Assembly: GCA_018262705.1 (NCBI GenBank)
Contig: JADFDQ010000005.1
Span: 115,136-179,135, forward strand
DNA from: Xanthomonas sp.
Lineage (GTDB): Bacteria; Pseudomonadota; Gammaproteobacteria; Xanthomonadales; Xanthomonadaceae
Direction: 5' to 3'
Length of the DNA stretch: 64,000 nt
This document shows, one piece after another, positions 36,681 through 45,256 of this stretch. A model generated the notes under the pieces. It was not told the origin of the DNA, did no database searches, and saw nothing but the letters and a program-made list of their open reading frames with translations. Numbering within the stretch: position 1 is the stretch's first letter; every line of letters starts with the position of its first letter. The translations under genes were made by a program, and so were the position numbers.

Positions 36681-37658
36681 TCAAAAGCTCGCGGTGCACG
36701 CAGAATTTGCGTCACTTCTCCGTGCGCGCATCGCGGCGTGCGTCACGCGATGGATCAATCGCGCGGCAACGCGAGCCGTGACGTTATCGCGATCCAGCGG
36801 CGGCGACAGTTCGGCCACGTCCAGCAGGTTGAGCTTGCCGGTTGCGGCCACCACATCCAGCAGCGGTTCCACCACCTCCATCGGCACCCCGCGCGCGGCC
36901 GGCGCGCTGACGCCCGGCGCCATCGCGTGCGGCAGGCCGTCGATGTCGATGGTCTGGTAGATCACATCGACCTCGGCCAGGCGCGCACGCAATTCCGCCA
37001 GACGCTGCGGCAGCTCCAGCGGCCCCAGCTGGTCGTCCATCACGTAGTGCACGCCGAGCGCGTCGGCAGTGTCGAACAACACGCGGGTATTGGCGGCCGC
37101 GCTGATGCCGTAGACGTGGTACTGCAATTCAATGCCGAGCGCGCGCGCGTGTTCGATCGCCTGCAGAAACGGCGTGCCGGAACTGCCTTGTTCCTGCCGG
37201 CGCAGATCGAAATGGGCGTCGATATTGACGATGGCCACCTTCGGCCGACGCGTCCCGAGGTGTTTCGTCAAACCCAGCCAGCTGGCTAAGGCGATCTCGT
37301 GCCCGCCGCCCAACCCGACCGCGAAGTGACCGGCGTCCAGCAGTGCCGCCATCCGCTCCGCGTAGCGTTGCTGCGCACTTTCCAGATCGCCATCGAGGCA
37401 GGCCACGGTTCCGGCGTCGTAGAGCGGCGTGTCATCCAGCACAGGCAGGTTCGAAAGCATCTTGCGCAGCGACGCCGGCCCTTCCGCCGCGCCCAACCGT
37501 CCGTGATTGCGACGCACGCCCTCATCGCAGGCAAAGCCCAGCAGCGCCACGCCCGACGCAGCGTTCGCCTCCGCTACCCGCACCCACTGGTGCCAACGTC
37601 GGGTCGATGCATCTTCGGGTAGATCGATTCGCCCGCCCCAGCCTTCCAAACCGCTCAT
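36681..37658 (-). CDS. hutG: Formimidoylglutamase
   Basis: 325 residues of the arginase/ureohydrolase fold. Metal motifs are GGGHEIALA, AIVNIDAHFDLR and QTIDIDGLP. These fit HutG, which splits N-formimidoyl-L-glutamate to glutamate and formamide in the last step of histidine breakdown. It is divergent from hutI across about 250 bp, so the two may share control. Confidence 0.9.
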   Translation of the reverse strand: MSGLEGWGGRIDLPEDASTRRWHQWVRVAEANAASGVALLGFACDEGVRRNHGRLGAAEGPASLRKMLSNLPVLDDTPLYDAGTVACLDGDLESAQQRYAERMAALLDAGHFAVGLGGGHEIALASWLGLTKHLGTRRPKVAIVNIDAHFDLRRQEQGSSGTPFLQAIEHARALGIELQYHVYGISAAANTRVLFDTADALGVHYVMDDQLGPLELPQRLAELRARLAEVDVIYQTIDIDGLPHAMAPGVSAPAARGVPMEVVEPLLDVVAATGKLNLLDVAELSPPLDRDNVTARVAARLIHRVTHAAMRARRSDANSACTASF

Positions 37659-37817
37659 AAGTCACTCCCGTTCGATGACGACATTATGGAACCTCTCGAA
37701 GTTCGGCTTGACTCTGACATCGGCGAGACCGGGTTGCGGCAACCCGCTCCGTGAGTCGAATTGCAGAACAACAAAATCTAAAAGCCGCACAGCGGCCGTT
37801 CAGTGTCGATGAAGCTC

Positions 37818-37835
37818 AAACAATGTTCATTGTTT
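37818..37835. promoter_or_regulatory. Palindromic operator candidate upstream of hutI
   Basis: AAACAATG (37818-37825) and CATTGTTT (37828-37835) are perfect 8-bp arms around TT, in the hutG-hutI divergent region and 70 bp before hutI. It is AT-rich in a GC-rich setting, as regulator sites often are. It does not look like the GTAT/ATAC-type HutC site, and no hutC gene is in the window. Confidence 0.5.
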
Positions 37836-37848
37836 GCAACGCTTTTCT

Positions 37849-37871
37849 GGCCGCGCGTCCCGCGCGCGGCC
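37849..37871. other. GC-rich hairpin in the hutI leader
   Basis: GGCCGCGCG (37849-37857) pairs with CGCGCGGCC (37863-37871) across a 5-base loop. It ends 34 bp before the hutI start. There is no T-run. It may act as a leader hairpin or be a small palindromic repeat. Confidence 0.45.
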
Positions 37872-37905
37872 ATAATCAAGCCTGCGACACCGCCACGGAA
37901 GCCCC

Positions 37906-39126
37906 ATGTCCGAATCACCGCAATGGGATCTGCTGCTGACCCACGCTACGCTGGCCACCCTCGACGGCACAGCGCCGTTCGGGCTGATCGATGACGGCGC
38001 GCTGGCCTGCGCGGATGGAAGGATCGTCTGGATCGGAGCAACCGACCACCTTCCCGAAGGTGCATCCGCTACGCATGAGGAAGACCTCGGCGGCGCATTG
38101 CTCACGCCCGGCTTGATCGACAGCCATACGCATCTCGTATTCGCCAACAATCGCGCCCGCGAATTCGACATGCGGCTGAACGGCGCCAGCTACGAGGACA
38201 TCGCCCGCGCCGGCGGCGGCATCCTGTCCAGCGTGAGCGCGGTGCGCGCCGCCAGCGAAGACGTTTTGTTCGAAGAATCGCTGCCGCGCGCGCTTGCGCT
38301 GCTGCGCGACGGCGCGACCACCCTGGAAATCAAATCCGGCTATGGACTGGATCTGGAATCCGAGCGCAAGATGCTGCACGTCGCGCGCCACATCGGAACC
38401 GCGCTGAACATCGGCGTGCGCACCAGCTACCTCGGCCTGCACGCGTTGCCGCCGAAGTACAAGGGACGCGCGGACGAGTACGTCGATGCAGCCATCGACT
38501 GGCTGGCGATTCTGTACGCTGAAGGGCTGGTGGACGCGGTCGATGCTTTCTGCGAAGGCATCGGGTTCTCGCCCGCGCAGACGCGTCGGCTGTTCGTGGC
38601 CGCGCGCGAGTTGGGCGTGCCGGTCAAGCTGCACGCCGACCAGCTCAGCGACCTCGGCGGCGCGCTGCTCGCCGCCGAATTCGACGGGCTGTCCGCCGAT
38701 CACATCGAATACAGCAGCGAGGCCAGCGTTGCGGCGATGGCGCGTCATGGCACGGTGGCGGTGCTGCTGCCCGGCGCGTTCCACGTGCTGCGCGAAACAA
38801 AATTGCCGCCGCTGGCGCTGCTTCGCCAATACGACGTGCCGATGGCGGTCGCGACCGACTGCAATCCCGGCACCTCGCCGCTGCTGTCGGTGCGTCAGGC
38901 CATGCAGCTGGCCTGCACCCACTTCAAGCTGACGCCCGAAGAAGCGCTGCGCGGCGCCACCGTGCACGCCGCCAAAGCGCTGGGGCTGTCGGATCGCGGC
39001 GCGCTGCGCGTCGGACTGCGCGCGGATCTTGCGGTCTGGAACCTCGGGCATCCGGCCGAACTGTGCTACTGGCTGGGCGGCAGTTTCCTGCGCGGCGCGT
39101 ACGCCGCCGGCCGGCGCGTTGTCTAA
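37906..39126 (+). CDS. hutI: Imidazolonepropionase
   Basis: 406 residues of the amidohydrolase superfamily. Metal ligands are in [10 protein letters not shown] and [12 protein letters not shown], and the Asp is in [13 protein letters not shown]. It opens the ring of imidazolone-5-propionate to give N-formimidoyl-L-glutamate, the substrate of the HutG encoded divergently. The start at 37906 ([10 protein letters not shown]) fits family length. Confidence 0.96.
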   Translation: MSESPQWDLLLTHATLATLDGTAPFGLIDDGALACADGRIVWIGATDHLPEGASATHEEDLGGALLTPGLIDSHTHLVFANNRAREFDMRLNGASYEDIARAGGGILSSVSAVRAASEDVLFEESLPRALALLRDGATTLEIKSGYGLDLESERKMLHVARHIGTALNIGVRTSYLGLHALPPKYKGRADEYVDAAIDWLAILYAEGLVDAVDAFCEGIGFSPAQTRRLFVAARELGVPVKLHADQLSDLGGALLAAEFDGLSADHIEYSSEASVAAMARHGTVAVLLPGAFHVLRETKLPPLALLRQYDVPMAVATDCNPGTSPLLSVRQAMQLACTHFKLTPEEALRGATVHAAKALGLSDRGALRVGLRADLAVWNLGHPAELCYWLGGSFLRGAYAAGRRVV

Positions 39127-39176
39127 CAACCGACCCCGCTTGCTGCACAGACTTCGGATTTCAGACGCAGAAATGC

Positions 39177-39203
39177 GAAAGCCCCGCAAAACGCGGGGCT
39201 TTT
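39177..39203. terminator. Bidirectional terminator between hutI and the THX gene
   Basis: GCCCCGC (39181-39187) pairs with GCGGGGC (39193-39199) around AAAAC, and flanking AAA/TTTT extends the stem and gives a T-run on the plus strand and a shorter one on the minus strand. It lies between convergent genes. Confidence 0.85.
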
Positions 39204-39224
39204 CGTTTGACGCATCCGCATGGA

Positions 39225-39398
39225 TCAGGCGGCAGTCTTCTTGACCGCCTTCTTCACGGCCGTCTTGGCTGCCGTCTTCTTGGCAACCGGAGCTGCGGCA
39301 GTGCCGGCAGCCTTCTTCGCAGGAGCCTTCGGCCGCACATTGCCGTAGCTGGAATTGAAGCGCTTGCCCTTGGCGGTCTTGGTGTCGCCCTTGCCCAT
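39225..39398 (-). CDS. 30S ribosomal protein THX
   Basis: 57 residues. The conserved start MGKGDTKTAKGKRFNSSYGN is the THX signature; the remainder is a Lys/Ala tail made of AAKK-type repeats. THX is a small basic protein that binds in the head of the 30S subunit in Thermus and has relatives in Xanthomonadales and Bacteroidetes. The ATG at 39398 has GGAG upstream; the longer open frame is not conserved. Confidence 0.85.
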   Translation of the reverse strand: MGKGDTKTAKGKRFNSSYGNVRPKAPAKKAAGTAAAPVAKKTAAKTAVKKAVKKTAA

Positions 39399-39516
39399 CG
39401 GTCTTGCTCCCGGATCGATTCTTTGCTGAAAGTGGATCGCAACATACGCGAAGGACGGCATTCTAGCATGTCGCCGCGATTCCCTGCGGCCGCAAAGACC
39501 GGCAAATCCCGCCCAT

Positions 39517-39942
39517 TCAACCCGCGCTGCACTGTCCGTCCGCGCAGGTTTCGCCGTGCACATGGCCGTGGTTGAGCCGCAGGTTGACCCAATGCGCCAA
39601 GCCCACCAGCGTGCCCCCCAGCGTCATCACCAGCGCATGTGGAACCACCGAGTGGTGCAGCGGCATGTACAGGATCGCCAGCCACAGCGCAGCCAGCCCC
39701 GGCAGCAGCAGCCAGAGCGCGCGCACGGCGTGATGGCGACGGTAGCTCCAGGCCAGCACCGCCAGCCCGAACAGGCTGGCGAACAGCACGAAGCCGGCCT
39801 CGAAGCCATCGCCCAGCCACAGCGCCACGCCCAGCGACGGCAGCGCCGCGATGACCAGTGGCAGCAACGCGCAGTGGATTGCGCAGACCAGCGAGCCGGT
39901 TGCACCAATCCGGTCGAACAGTGCGGGAACACGCCGGGGCAT
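39517..39942 (-). CDS. MerC-family membrane protein, candidate metal transporter
   Basis: 141 residues with four hydrophobic segments. MerC hallmark CAIHC near the first helix (SLVCAIHCALLPLVI), and a metal-ligand-rich C-terminus (HGHVHGETCADGQC). MerC proteins carry mercuric ions inward, but no other mer gene is here. Instead it is divergent from a ZnuD-like receptor with a Zur-type site between them, which suggests zinc or another divalent metal as the physiological cargo. That role is inference. Confidence 0.75.
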   Translation of the reverse strand: MPRRVPALFDRIGATGSLVCAIHCALLPLVIAALPSLGVALWLGDGFEAGFVLFASLFGLAVLAWSYRRHHAVRALWLLLPGLAALWLAILYMPLHHSVVPHALVMTLGGTLVGLAHWVNLRLNHGHVHGETCADGQCSAG

Positions 39943-39977
39943 CGGGACTGACTTCAGGCACAGGGAAAGTTGCGGCT

Positions 39978-39997
39978 GTAATAGTATAACATTGCAA
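39978..39997. promoter_or_regulatory. Zur-box-like operator shared by merC-like gene and znuD
   Basis: On the minus strand the site reads TGCAATGTTATACTATTACA. Its first half matches the E. coli-type Zur consensus (AATGTTATANTATAACATT) closely; the second half is weaker. It contains a -10-like TATAAC (39985-39990) on the plus strand and ends at the znuD start codon. Zinc-loaded Zur bound here would block both genes. Confidence 0.65.
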
Positions 39998-42075
39998 TGC
40001 CGCCGAACACACCGATTCAAGTCACACCCCGCGTCCGCCGCGCCCGGCTTGCCGCCGCATTGGCACTGGCCTGCTTCGCCGCCACCGCCATCGCCCAGCA
40101 AGCGCCGGAAATTCCGCCCGCGCAAACACCGCCCGCCAGCGATCCGCAGCATCCAACCGACACCTCGGACGAAGCCCACATCAAGGCCCTTGCCGGCGTG
40201 GTGGTGACCGCCAGCGCAGCGCACGATACTGCCGCCGCGCTTTCACGTCCTGCCGAATCGCTGTCTGACGCCCGGCTCGACGAATCCCGCGCCACCAGCC
40301 TCGGCGACACCGTCGCTAGCCTGCCCGGCGTGCAGAGTTCGAACTTCGGACCGGCCGTTGGCCGCCCGATCATCCGCGGACTGGACGGGCCGCGCGTGGC
40401 CGTGCTTGAAAATGGAACGTCCAGTCAGGACGTGTCCACCGTCAGCCAGGACCACGCGCCGGTGATCGAGCCATTTCTGGCCGACCGCATCGAGCTTCTG
40501 CGCGGACCTGCTGCCCTGCTCTACGGCAGCGGCGCCATCGGCGGTGCGATCAACGTGATCGATGGGCGCATTCCGGAATTAACTCCAGTCAGCCCACTCG
40601 GCGGACGCGCAGAAACCCGCTTCTTCACGGGCGATCAAGGCGGCAACACCAGCATGGCGCGACTCGATGGCGGCAGCGAACGCTTCGCGCTGCACGCCGA
40701 CGCGGGCTATCGCCACGCGCCCGATTACGACACGCCGCAGGGGCGTCAGCGCAACTCCTTCATCGACACCCGCGCGGGCGCCGTCGGCGGTTCGCTGCTG
40801 GGGGATTGGGGGTTTGTCGGGCTGTCCGCCGCGCATTTCGACAACGCCTACGGCAACCCCGGCGAACCCGGCGACGCGGCGCTGGGCGAGCGTGGCGTGC
40901 ATCTGCGCATGCGGCAGGACCGGATCGATGCCAGAGGCGCGCTGCGCGATTTGTGGGGCGAAGGCAACGGGCTGCGCTTCGCATTCACGCACACCGGATA
41001 CGGCCACACCGAATTCGAAGGCGAAATGCCCGGAACGATCTTCCGCAAGAACGCCAACGACGGGCGCGTCGAAGCCAGCTTCGGAACGGCTGTCGGCTGG
41101 CAAGCCGTGTTCGGGCTTCAGGCCGCGGTGACGCAGCTCGAAGCCGTCGGCGAAGAAGCGTTTCTGCCGGCCACCCGCAGCCGCAGCGCTGCGGCGTTTT
41201 TCGTTGCGCGCCGCAGCTTCGACGCGCTCCAGTTCGACTTCGGTGCACGCACCGAACGAACGACCCTTCGTCCAGACAACGCGGTCGGTCGCAGCTTCAA
41301 CCCGTCCAGCCTGTCGATCGCCGGAACGTGGACGCTCGACGAACGCTGGGCGCTGACCCTCGATTTCGATCGCGTCGAACGCGCCCCTTCGGAGGAAGAA
41401 CTGTTCTCCGACGGGCCGCATATCGCCACCCTCGCCTACGAAACCGGCGACCCGCAATTGCACAGCGAAGCGGCCAATCAGATCGAACTCGGCCTGCGCT
41501 ACCAGTCAGAGCATGTGAGCGCAAAATTTTCGGCTTATCGAAACCGCTATATCGGTTTCATCTATCTCGCCGACACCGGCAATAGCTGGTATTGGGACGA
41601 GGCGAATGAACTCCTTCCAATCCGCCAGTGGACGCAGGGCAATGCCGTATTCCGCGGTCTGGAAGCGGAAGTGAATGTCCATCTGGCATCAAACGATAGC
41701 GGCGACTGGGACCTGCGCGTGTTCGGAGACACCGTGCGAGCAACACTGGCATCGGGCGGCAATCTGCCGCGCATCGCACCGTCACGGCTGGGCGCGCAGT
41801 TGCGCTGGGAAATCGCGGGCTGGCGCGCAGCGCTGGGGGCGACCCGCACATCGCGCCAGGGCCACGCGTCCATCAACGAAACGCCGACCGCCGGCTACAC
41901 GCTGATCGACGCGCATCTCACCCGCCACTTCGACACCGGCGATCTGGGCTGGGAACTGTTCGCCGACGCCGGCAACCTGACCAATCAGACCGCCCGCGTG
42001 CACACCTCGTTCCTCAAGGACAAGGTGAGCCTGCCGGGCCGCAGCGTCGGGTTCGGGGTGCGGATCTTCTTCTGA
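39997..42075 (+). CDS. znuD: ZnuD-like TonB-dependent outer-membrane receptor
   Basis: 692 residues. Signal peptide with cleavage near AIA-QQ (33/34), TonB-box-like GVVVTAS, plug domain (LGDTVASLPGVQSSNFGPAVGRP, IELLRGPAALLYGSGAIGGAIN), then a beta-barrel ending in the terminal Phe (GVRIFF). The C-terminal HTSFLKDKVSLPGR resembles ZnuD, the receptor that imports zinc or heme. Zur is encoded directly downstream on the other strand. No Shine-Dalgarno is visible before the ATG, which abuts the operator, so the message may be leaderless. Confidence 0.85.
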   Translation: MPPNTPIQVTPRVRRARLAAALALACFAATAIAQQAPEIPPAQTPPASDPQHPTDTSDEAHIKALAGVVVTASAAHDTAAALSRPAESLSDARLDESRATSLGDTVASLPGVQSSNFGPAVGRPIIRGLDGPRVAVLENGTSSQDVSTVSQDHAPVIEPFLADRIELLRGPAALLYGSGAIGGAINVIDGRIPELTPVSPLGGRAETRFFTGDQGGNTSMARLDGGSERFALHADAGYRHAPDYDTPQGRQRNSFIDTRAGAVGGSLLGDWGFVGLSAAHFDNAYGNPGEPGDAALGERGVHLRMRQDRIDARGALRDLWGEGNGLRFAFTHTGYGHTEFEGEMPGTIFRKNANDGRVEASFGTAVGWQAVFGLQAAVTQLEAVGEEAFLPATRSRSAAAFFVARRSFDALQFDFGARTERTTLRPDNAVGRSFNPSSLSIAGTWTLDERWALTLDFDRVERAPSEEELFSDGPHIATLAYETGDPQLHSEAANQIELGLRYQSEHVSAKFSAYRNRYIGFIYLADTGNSWYWDEANELLPIRQWTQGNAVFRGLEAEVNVHLASNDSGDWDLRVFGDTVRATLASGGNLPRIAPSRLGAQLRWEIAGWRAALGATRTSRQGHASINETPTAGYTLIDAHLTRHFDTGDLGWELFADAGNLTNQTARVHTSFLKDKVSLPGRSVGFGVRIFF

Positions 42076-42078
42076 TGC

Positions 42079-42573
42079 TCAATCGGCCCGGGCGCAGCGC
42101 GCGCACAGTCCGTGCACTTCCAGCGTCTGCGCCTGCGGCGCAAACCCCAGCCCGCGCGCGGCCGCATCCAGCGTTGCCACGATGCTGGCATCTTCCAGCT
42201 CGGTCGCCGAGTGACAGCGATTGCAGATCAGAAACGGCACCGAGTGCTGGGCGCTGTTCGGGTGGTGGCAGGCGACGAAGGCATTGATCGATTCCAGCTT
42301 GTGAATAAAGCCATTCGCCAGCAGAAAATCCAGCGCACGATAGACCGTGGGCGGCGCGGCAACGCCGCCGTCTACGCTTTCGCGCACCTTGTCGAGCAAG
42401 TCGTAGGCTTTGATCGGCGCGCCGGCCAGTGCGATCAGCGTAAGCACGCGCGCACGGGTCGGGGTCAGCCGCAGCCCGCGCTCGGTGCAGGCGCGCTCGA
42501 CCGCGTGCACGAAGTCCTTGGCATCGTGGACGTGGTGGTGCGGATCGATGCAGGCGCGCGAGTTCTTGCCCAT
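42079..42573 (-). CDS. zur: Zinc uptake regulator, Fur family
   Basis: 164 residues. N-terminal His-rich stretch (DPHHHVHD), winged helix (RLTPTRARVLTLIALAG, TVYRALDFLLANGFIHKLES), and dimerisation domain with structural zinc Cys pairs CNRCH and CARC and the HHP metal site. Missing the E. coli Fur HHDH block, it fits Zur better. It ends three bases from the znuD stop, tail to tail. It is preceded by a repeat array. Confidence 0.85.
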   Translation of the reverse strand: MGKNSRACIDPHHHVHDAKDFVHAVERACTERGLRLTPTRARVLTLIALAGAPIKAYDLLDKVRESVDGGVAAPPTVYRALDFLLANGFIHKLESINAFVACHHPNSAQHSVPFLICNRCHSATELEDASIVATLDAAARGLGFAPQAQTLEVHGLCARCARAD

Positions 42574-42627
42574 GCCGTGATGATGGTGCCGAACGCGATG
42601 CGACTCAAGCGGCGAATGGCAGCGTCG

Positions 42628-42861
42628 GATCGCGCCCCTGCGGTGCGCTCCTACGAAATCTTGCGCTGGCCGCGCCGGATCGCGCCCCTGCGGTGCGCTC
42701 CTACGGATGCCGGGCTGATCGCGCCACTGCGGTGCGCTCCTACGGATGCTGGACTGATCGCGCCACTGCGGTGCGCTCCTACGGATGCTGGACTGATCGC
42801 GCCACTGCGGTGCGCTCCTACGGATGCTGGACTGATCGCGCCACTGCGGTGCGCTCCTACG
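42628..42861. repeat. Six-copy array of GTAGGAGCGC-type repeats
   Basis: Six 28-bp cores (ATCGCGCC..CTGCGGTGCGCTCC.TACG) begin at 42628, 42678, 42717, 42756, 42795 and 42834. From copy 2 on the period is exactly 39 bp, with an 11-bp near-identical filler. Copies 3-6 share a C-to-A change that turns CGCGCCCCTG into CGCGCCACTG, so they arose by tandem duplication. The last copy contains the gltX stop codon. The whole gltX-zur gap is filled by this array. Confidence 0.95.
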
Positions 42862-44254
42862 AAATCTTGGCGATGGCTGCATCGATCCGCGCCAGCGCTT
42901 CCTCGCGGCCGCACAGATACACCGTCCAGCCAATGTCCGGGCTGACCTGGGTGCCGGTGATCGCCACACGCAGCGGCTGGGCGATCTTGCCCATGCCCAG
43001 CCCCAGCGCTTCGGACACCGTCTTGACCACTTCATGGATGGGCTCGGGCGACCACTCCGGCAGCGTCGCATAGCGCGCGCGCACTTCCATCAGTGGCGCA
43101 CGCGCCGCTTCCTTGAGGTGCTTGGCGACCGCCGCTTCATCGTATTCGGTCAACGGCTGAAACCAGACTGCGGACTTCTCGGCGATTTCTTTCAACGTTT
43201 GCGCGCGCTCGCGCAGCGCAATCACCAGTTCGGCCGGCTTCGGGCCTTTGCTGAGGTCATAGCCGCAACGCTGCAAATGCCACTGCAGATGTTTGGCCAC
43301 GGCTTCCGGGTCATCGGTCTTCAAATATTGCTGATTGAGCCAGCCCAGTTTGGCCAAGTCCAGCCGCGAGGCTTTTGCATTGACATCGGCCAGATCAAAC
43401 AGCGATTGCAGTTCGGTGATCGAAAAAATTTCCTGATCGCCGTGCGACCAACCCAGCCGCGCCAGATAATTCAGCAGCGCATGCGGCAGGTAGCCGGCAT
43501 CGCGATACTGCATCACATCGGCCGCGCCGGTGCGCTTGGACAGCTTGGCACCTTGTTCATCGAGGATCATCGGCAAGTGCGCGAAGTGCGGCACCGGCGC
43601 GCCCAGCGCGGTGTAGATATTGATCTGGCGCGGGGTGTTGTTGACGTGGTCGTCGCCGCGCACCACATCGCTGATGCGCATATCGATATCGTCCACCACC
43701 ACCGCAAAGTTGTAGGTGGCATAGCCGTCACTGCGAAAAATCACCAGATCATCCAGCTCGCTATTGGCAATCTCGATGCGGCCTTTCACCTTGTCGTCCC
43801 ACGCCACCACGCCCGCTTGCGGGTTCTTGAAACGGATCACGCGATTGGGGTCATCACGCCAACCGGCATTGGCATCGCGATACGCGCCGTTGTAGCGCGG
43901 CTTCTCGTTTGCCGCCATCGCGGCTTCGCGCATGGCTTCGAGTTCTTCCTTGGATTCGTAGGCGTAATACGCATGCCCGCTGGCCACCAATTGCTCGGCC
44001 ATCTCCTGGTAGCGCGCAAGCCGATGGGACTGGTAAATCGGGCCTTCGTCGTAATCCAGACCCAGCCAGTCCATCGCATCGAGAATCGCGTCGATCGCCG
44101 CCTGCGTGCTGCGCTCGCGGTCGGTATCTTCGATGCGCAGGACAAACTGCCCGCCCTTATGTCGCGCTTCCAACCAGCAATACAGCGCCGTACGCGCCCC
44201 GCCGATATGCAGGTAGCCGGTGGGGGACGGGGCGAAGCGGGTGCGGGTGGTCAT
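42857..44254 (-). CDS. gltX: Glutamyl-tRNA synthetase
   Basis: 465 residues, normal for class Ic GluRS. HIGH-type motif in [19 protein letters not shown], then [10 protein letters not shown]; the KLSKR motif is in [10 protein letters not shown]. The C-terminal anticodon-binding domain is complete and ends AKIS. The ATG at 44254 starts the conserved sequence; the much longer open frame upstream runs antisense through lpxH. The TAG stop is formed by the repeat array that follows. Confidence 0.97.
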   Translation of the reverse strand: MTTRTRFAPSPTGYLHIGGARTALYCWLEARHKGGQFVLRIEDTDRERSTQAAIDAILDAMDWLGLDYDEGPIYQSHRLARYQEMAEQLVASGHAYYAYESKEELEAMREAAMAANEKPRYNGAYRDANAGWRDDPNRVIRFKNPQAGVVAWDDKVKGRIEIANSELDDLVIFRSDGYATYNFAVVVDDIDMRISDVVRGDDHVNNTPRQINIYTALGAPVPHFAHLPMILDEQGAKLSKRTGAADVMQYRDAGYLPHALLNYLARLGWSHGDQEIFSITELQSLFDLADVNAKASRLDLAKLGWLNQQYLKTDDPEAVAKHLQWHLQRCGYDLSKGPKPAELVIALRERAQTLKEIAEKSAVWFQPLTEYDEAAVAKHLKEAARAPLMEVRARYATLPEWSPEPIHEVVKTVSEALGLGMGKIAQPLRVAITGTQVSPDIGWTVYLCGREEALARIDAAIAKIS

Positions 44255-44389
44255 GGACGGCGACGTGGACGGGGCAATTGCGTATTTTAGCTGCTGGAAG
44301 AGACAAGCACTTGCGCCCTCTCCTTCCTTGCCGGGGAAGCTTGTGTGGGGGTTGGCTCTTTGCTGCGATGAGAGTTTTACAATCCAGCC

Positions 44390-45112
44390 ATGACCACCCT
44401 CTTCATTTCCGATCTCCACCTCGACGCCGAGCGCCCCGAGATCACTGCACTGTTCGGGCGCTTCCTTGATGGCGAAGCCCGTAGTGCCGACGCGCTGTAC
44501 ATCCTTGGCGACTTGTTCGAAGCCTGGGTGGGCGATGATGATCCGTCCGCGGCGGGTGCATTGGTGGCTGAAAAATTGCGTGCCCTGGTCGATACCGGCG
44601 TGCCGACCTGTTTTATTCGCGGCAACCGTGATTTCCTGTTGGGCGAAACCTTTGCTGCGCGCTGCGGCATGACCTTGCTGGACGACCCCACCCGCATCGA
44701 CCTCTACGGCCAACCCACGCTGCTTCTGCACGGCGATCTGCTGTGTACCAATGACACCGCCTATCAGCAATTCCGCACGCAAACCCGCGACCCGCAGTGG
44801 CAGGCGCAATTCCTCGCACAGCCGCTGCAATCGCGGCTGGCCTTTGCCGCGCAAGCGCGCGCCGCCAGCCAAGCGCGCTACGGTGAATTGGTGTCGATGG
44901 GGACGGCGGAAACCATTGGCGATGTGTCGCCCGCCACTGTGCAGGACTGGTTTGCCCGCTTCGGCGTGATGCGCATGATCCACGGCCATACCCATCGTCC
45001 GGCGATTCACAATGAAGGCAATGGCAATACCCGCATCGTGCTGGGCGATTGGTACGCGCAAGGCTCGGTGCTGCGGGTGGATCGAGACGGGTACGCGCTT
45101 TCGACCCTGTAG
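44390..45112 (+). CDS. lpxH: UDP-2,3-diacylglucosamine diphosphatase
   Basis: 240 residues of the calcineurin-like phosphoesterase fold. Metal motifs: [42 protein letters not shown] and IHGHTHRPA. It cleaves UDP-2,3-diacylglucosamine to lipid X on the way to lipid A. Divergent from gltX. Its TAG stop is the first TAG of a following repeat copy. Confidence 0.96.
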   Translation: MTTLFISDLHLDAERPEITALFGRFLDGEARSADALYILGDLFEAWVGDDDPSAAGALVAEKLRALVDTGVPTCFIRGNRDFLLGETFAARCGMTLLDDPTRIDLYGQPTLLLHGDLLCTNDTAYQQFRTQTRDPQWQAQFLAQPLQSRLAFAAQARAASQARYGELVSMGTAETIGDVSPATVQDWFARFGVMRMIHGHTHRPAIHNEGNGNTRIVLGDWYAQGSVLRVDRDGYALSTL

Positions 45113-45244
45113 GAGCGCACCGCAGGGGGCGCGACCCACGCGGCGATTGTCAAGATTTCGTAGGAGCGCACCGCAGGGGCGCGAATGGCGCGCGACACCT
45201 GCCTTATCGCGCCCCTCGGCCTGCGGCCTCGGTGCGCTCCTACG
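45109..45244. repeat. Three GTAGGAGCGC-type repeats at the 3' end of lpxH
   Basis: Direct copies at 45109-45135 and 45159-45184 and an inverted, slightly longer copy at 45206-45244 (with CTCGGCCTGCGGCCTCGG in its middle). The second direct copy is preceded by AAGATTTCG, the same flank seen at both ends of the array near gltX. The set fills the space between the converging lpxH and DUF455 genes. Confidence 0.9.
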
Positions 45245-45256
45245 GATCGGGGCTCA

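Noticed and set aside
39517..39942. A mercury-resistance locus
   Set aside because: Only a MerC-like gene is present; there is no merR, merT, merP or merA, and the neighbours concern zinc.
42628..42861. Regular repeat-spacer layout suggesting a CRISPR array
   Set aside because: The 11-bp spacers are nearly identical to one another, the core belongs to a dispersed palindromic family seen elsewhere in the window, and no cas gene is near.
44255..45139. Extended open frame joined to the start of gltX
   Set aside because: The GluRS family start is at 44254; the extension is antisense to lpxH and not protein-like.
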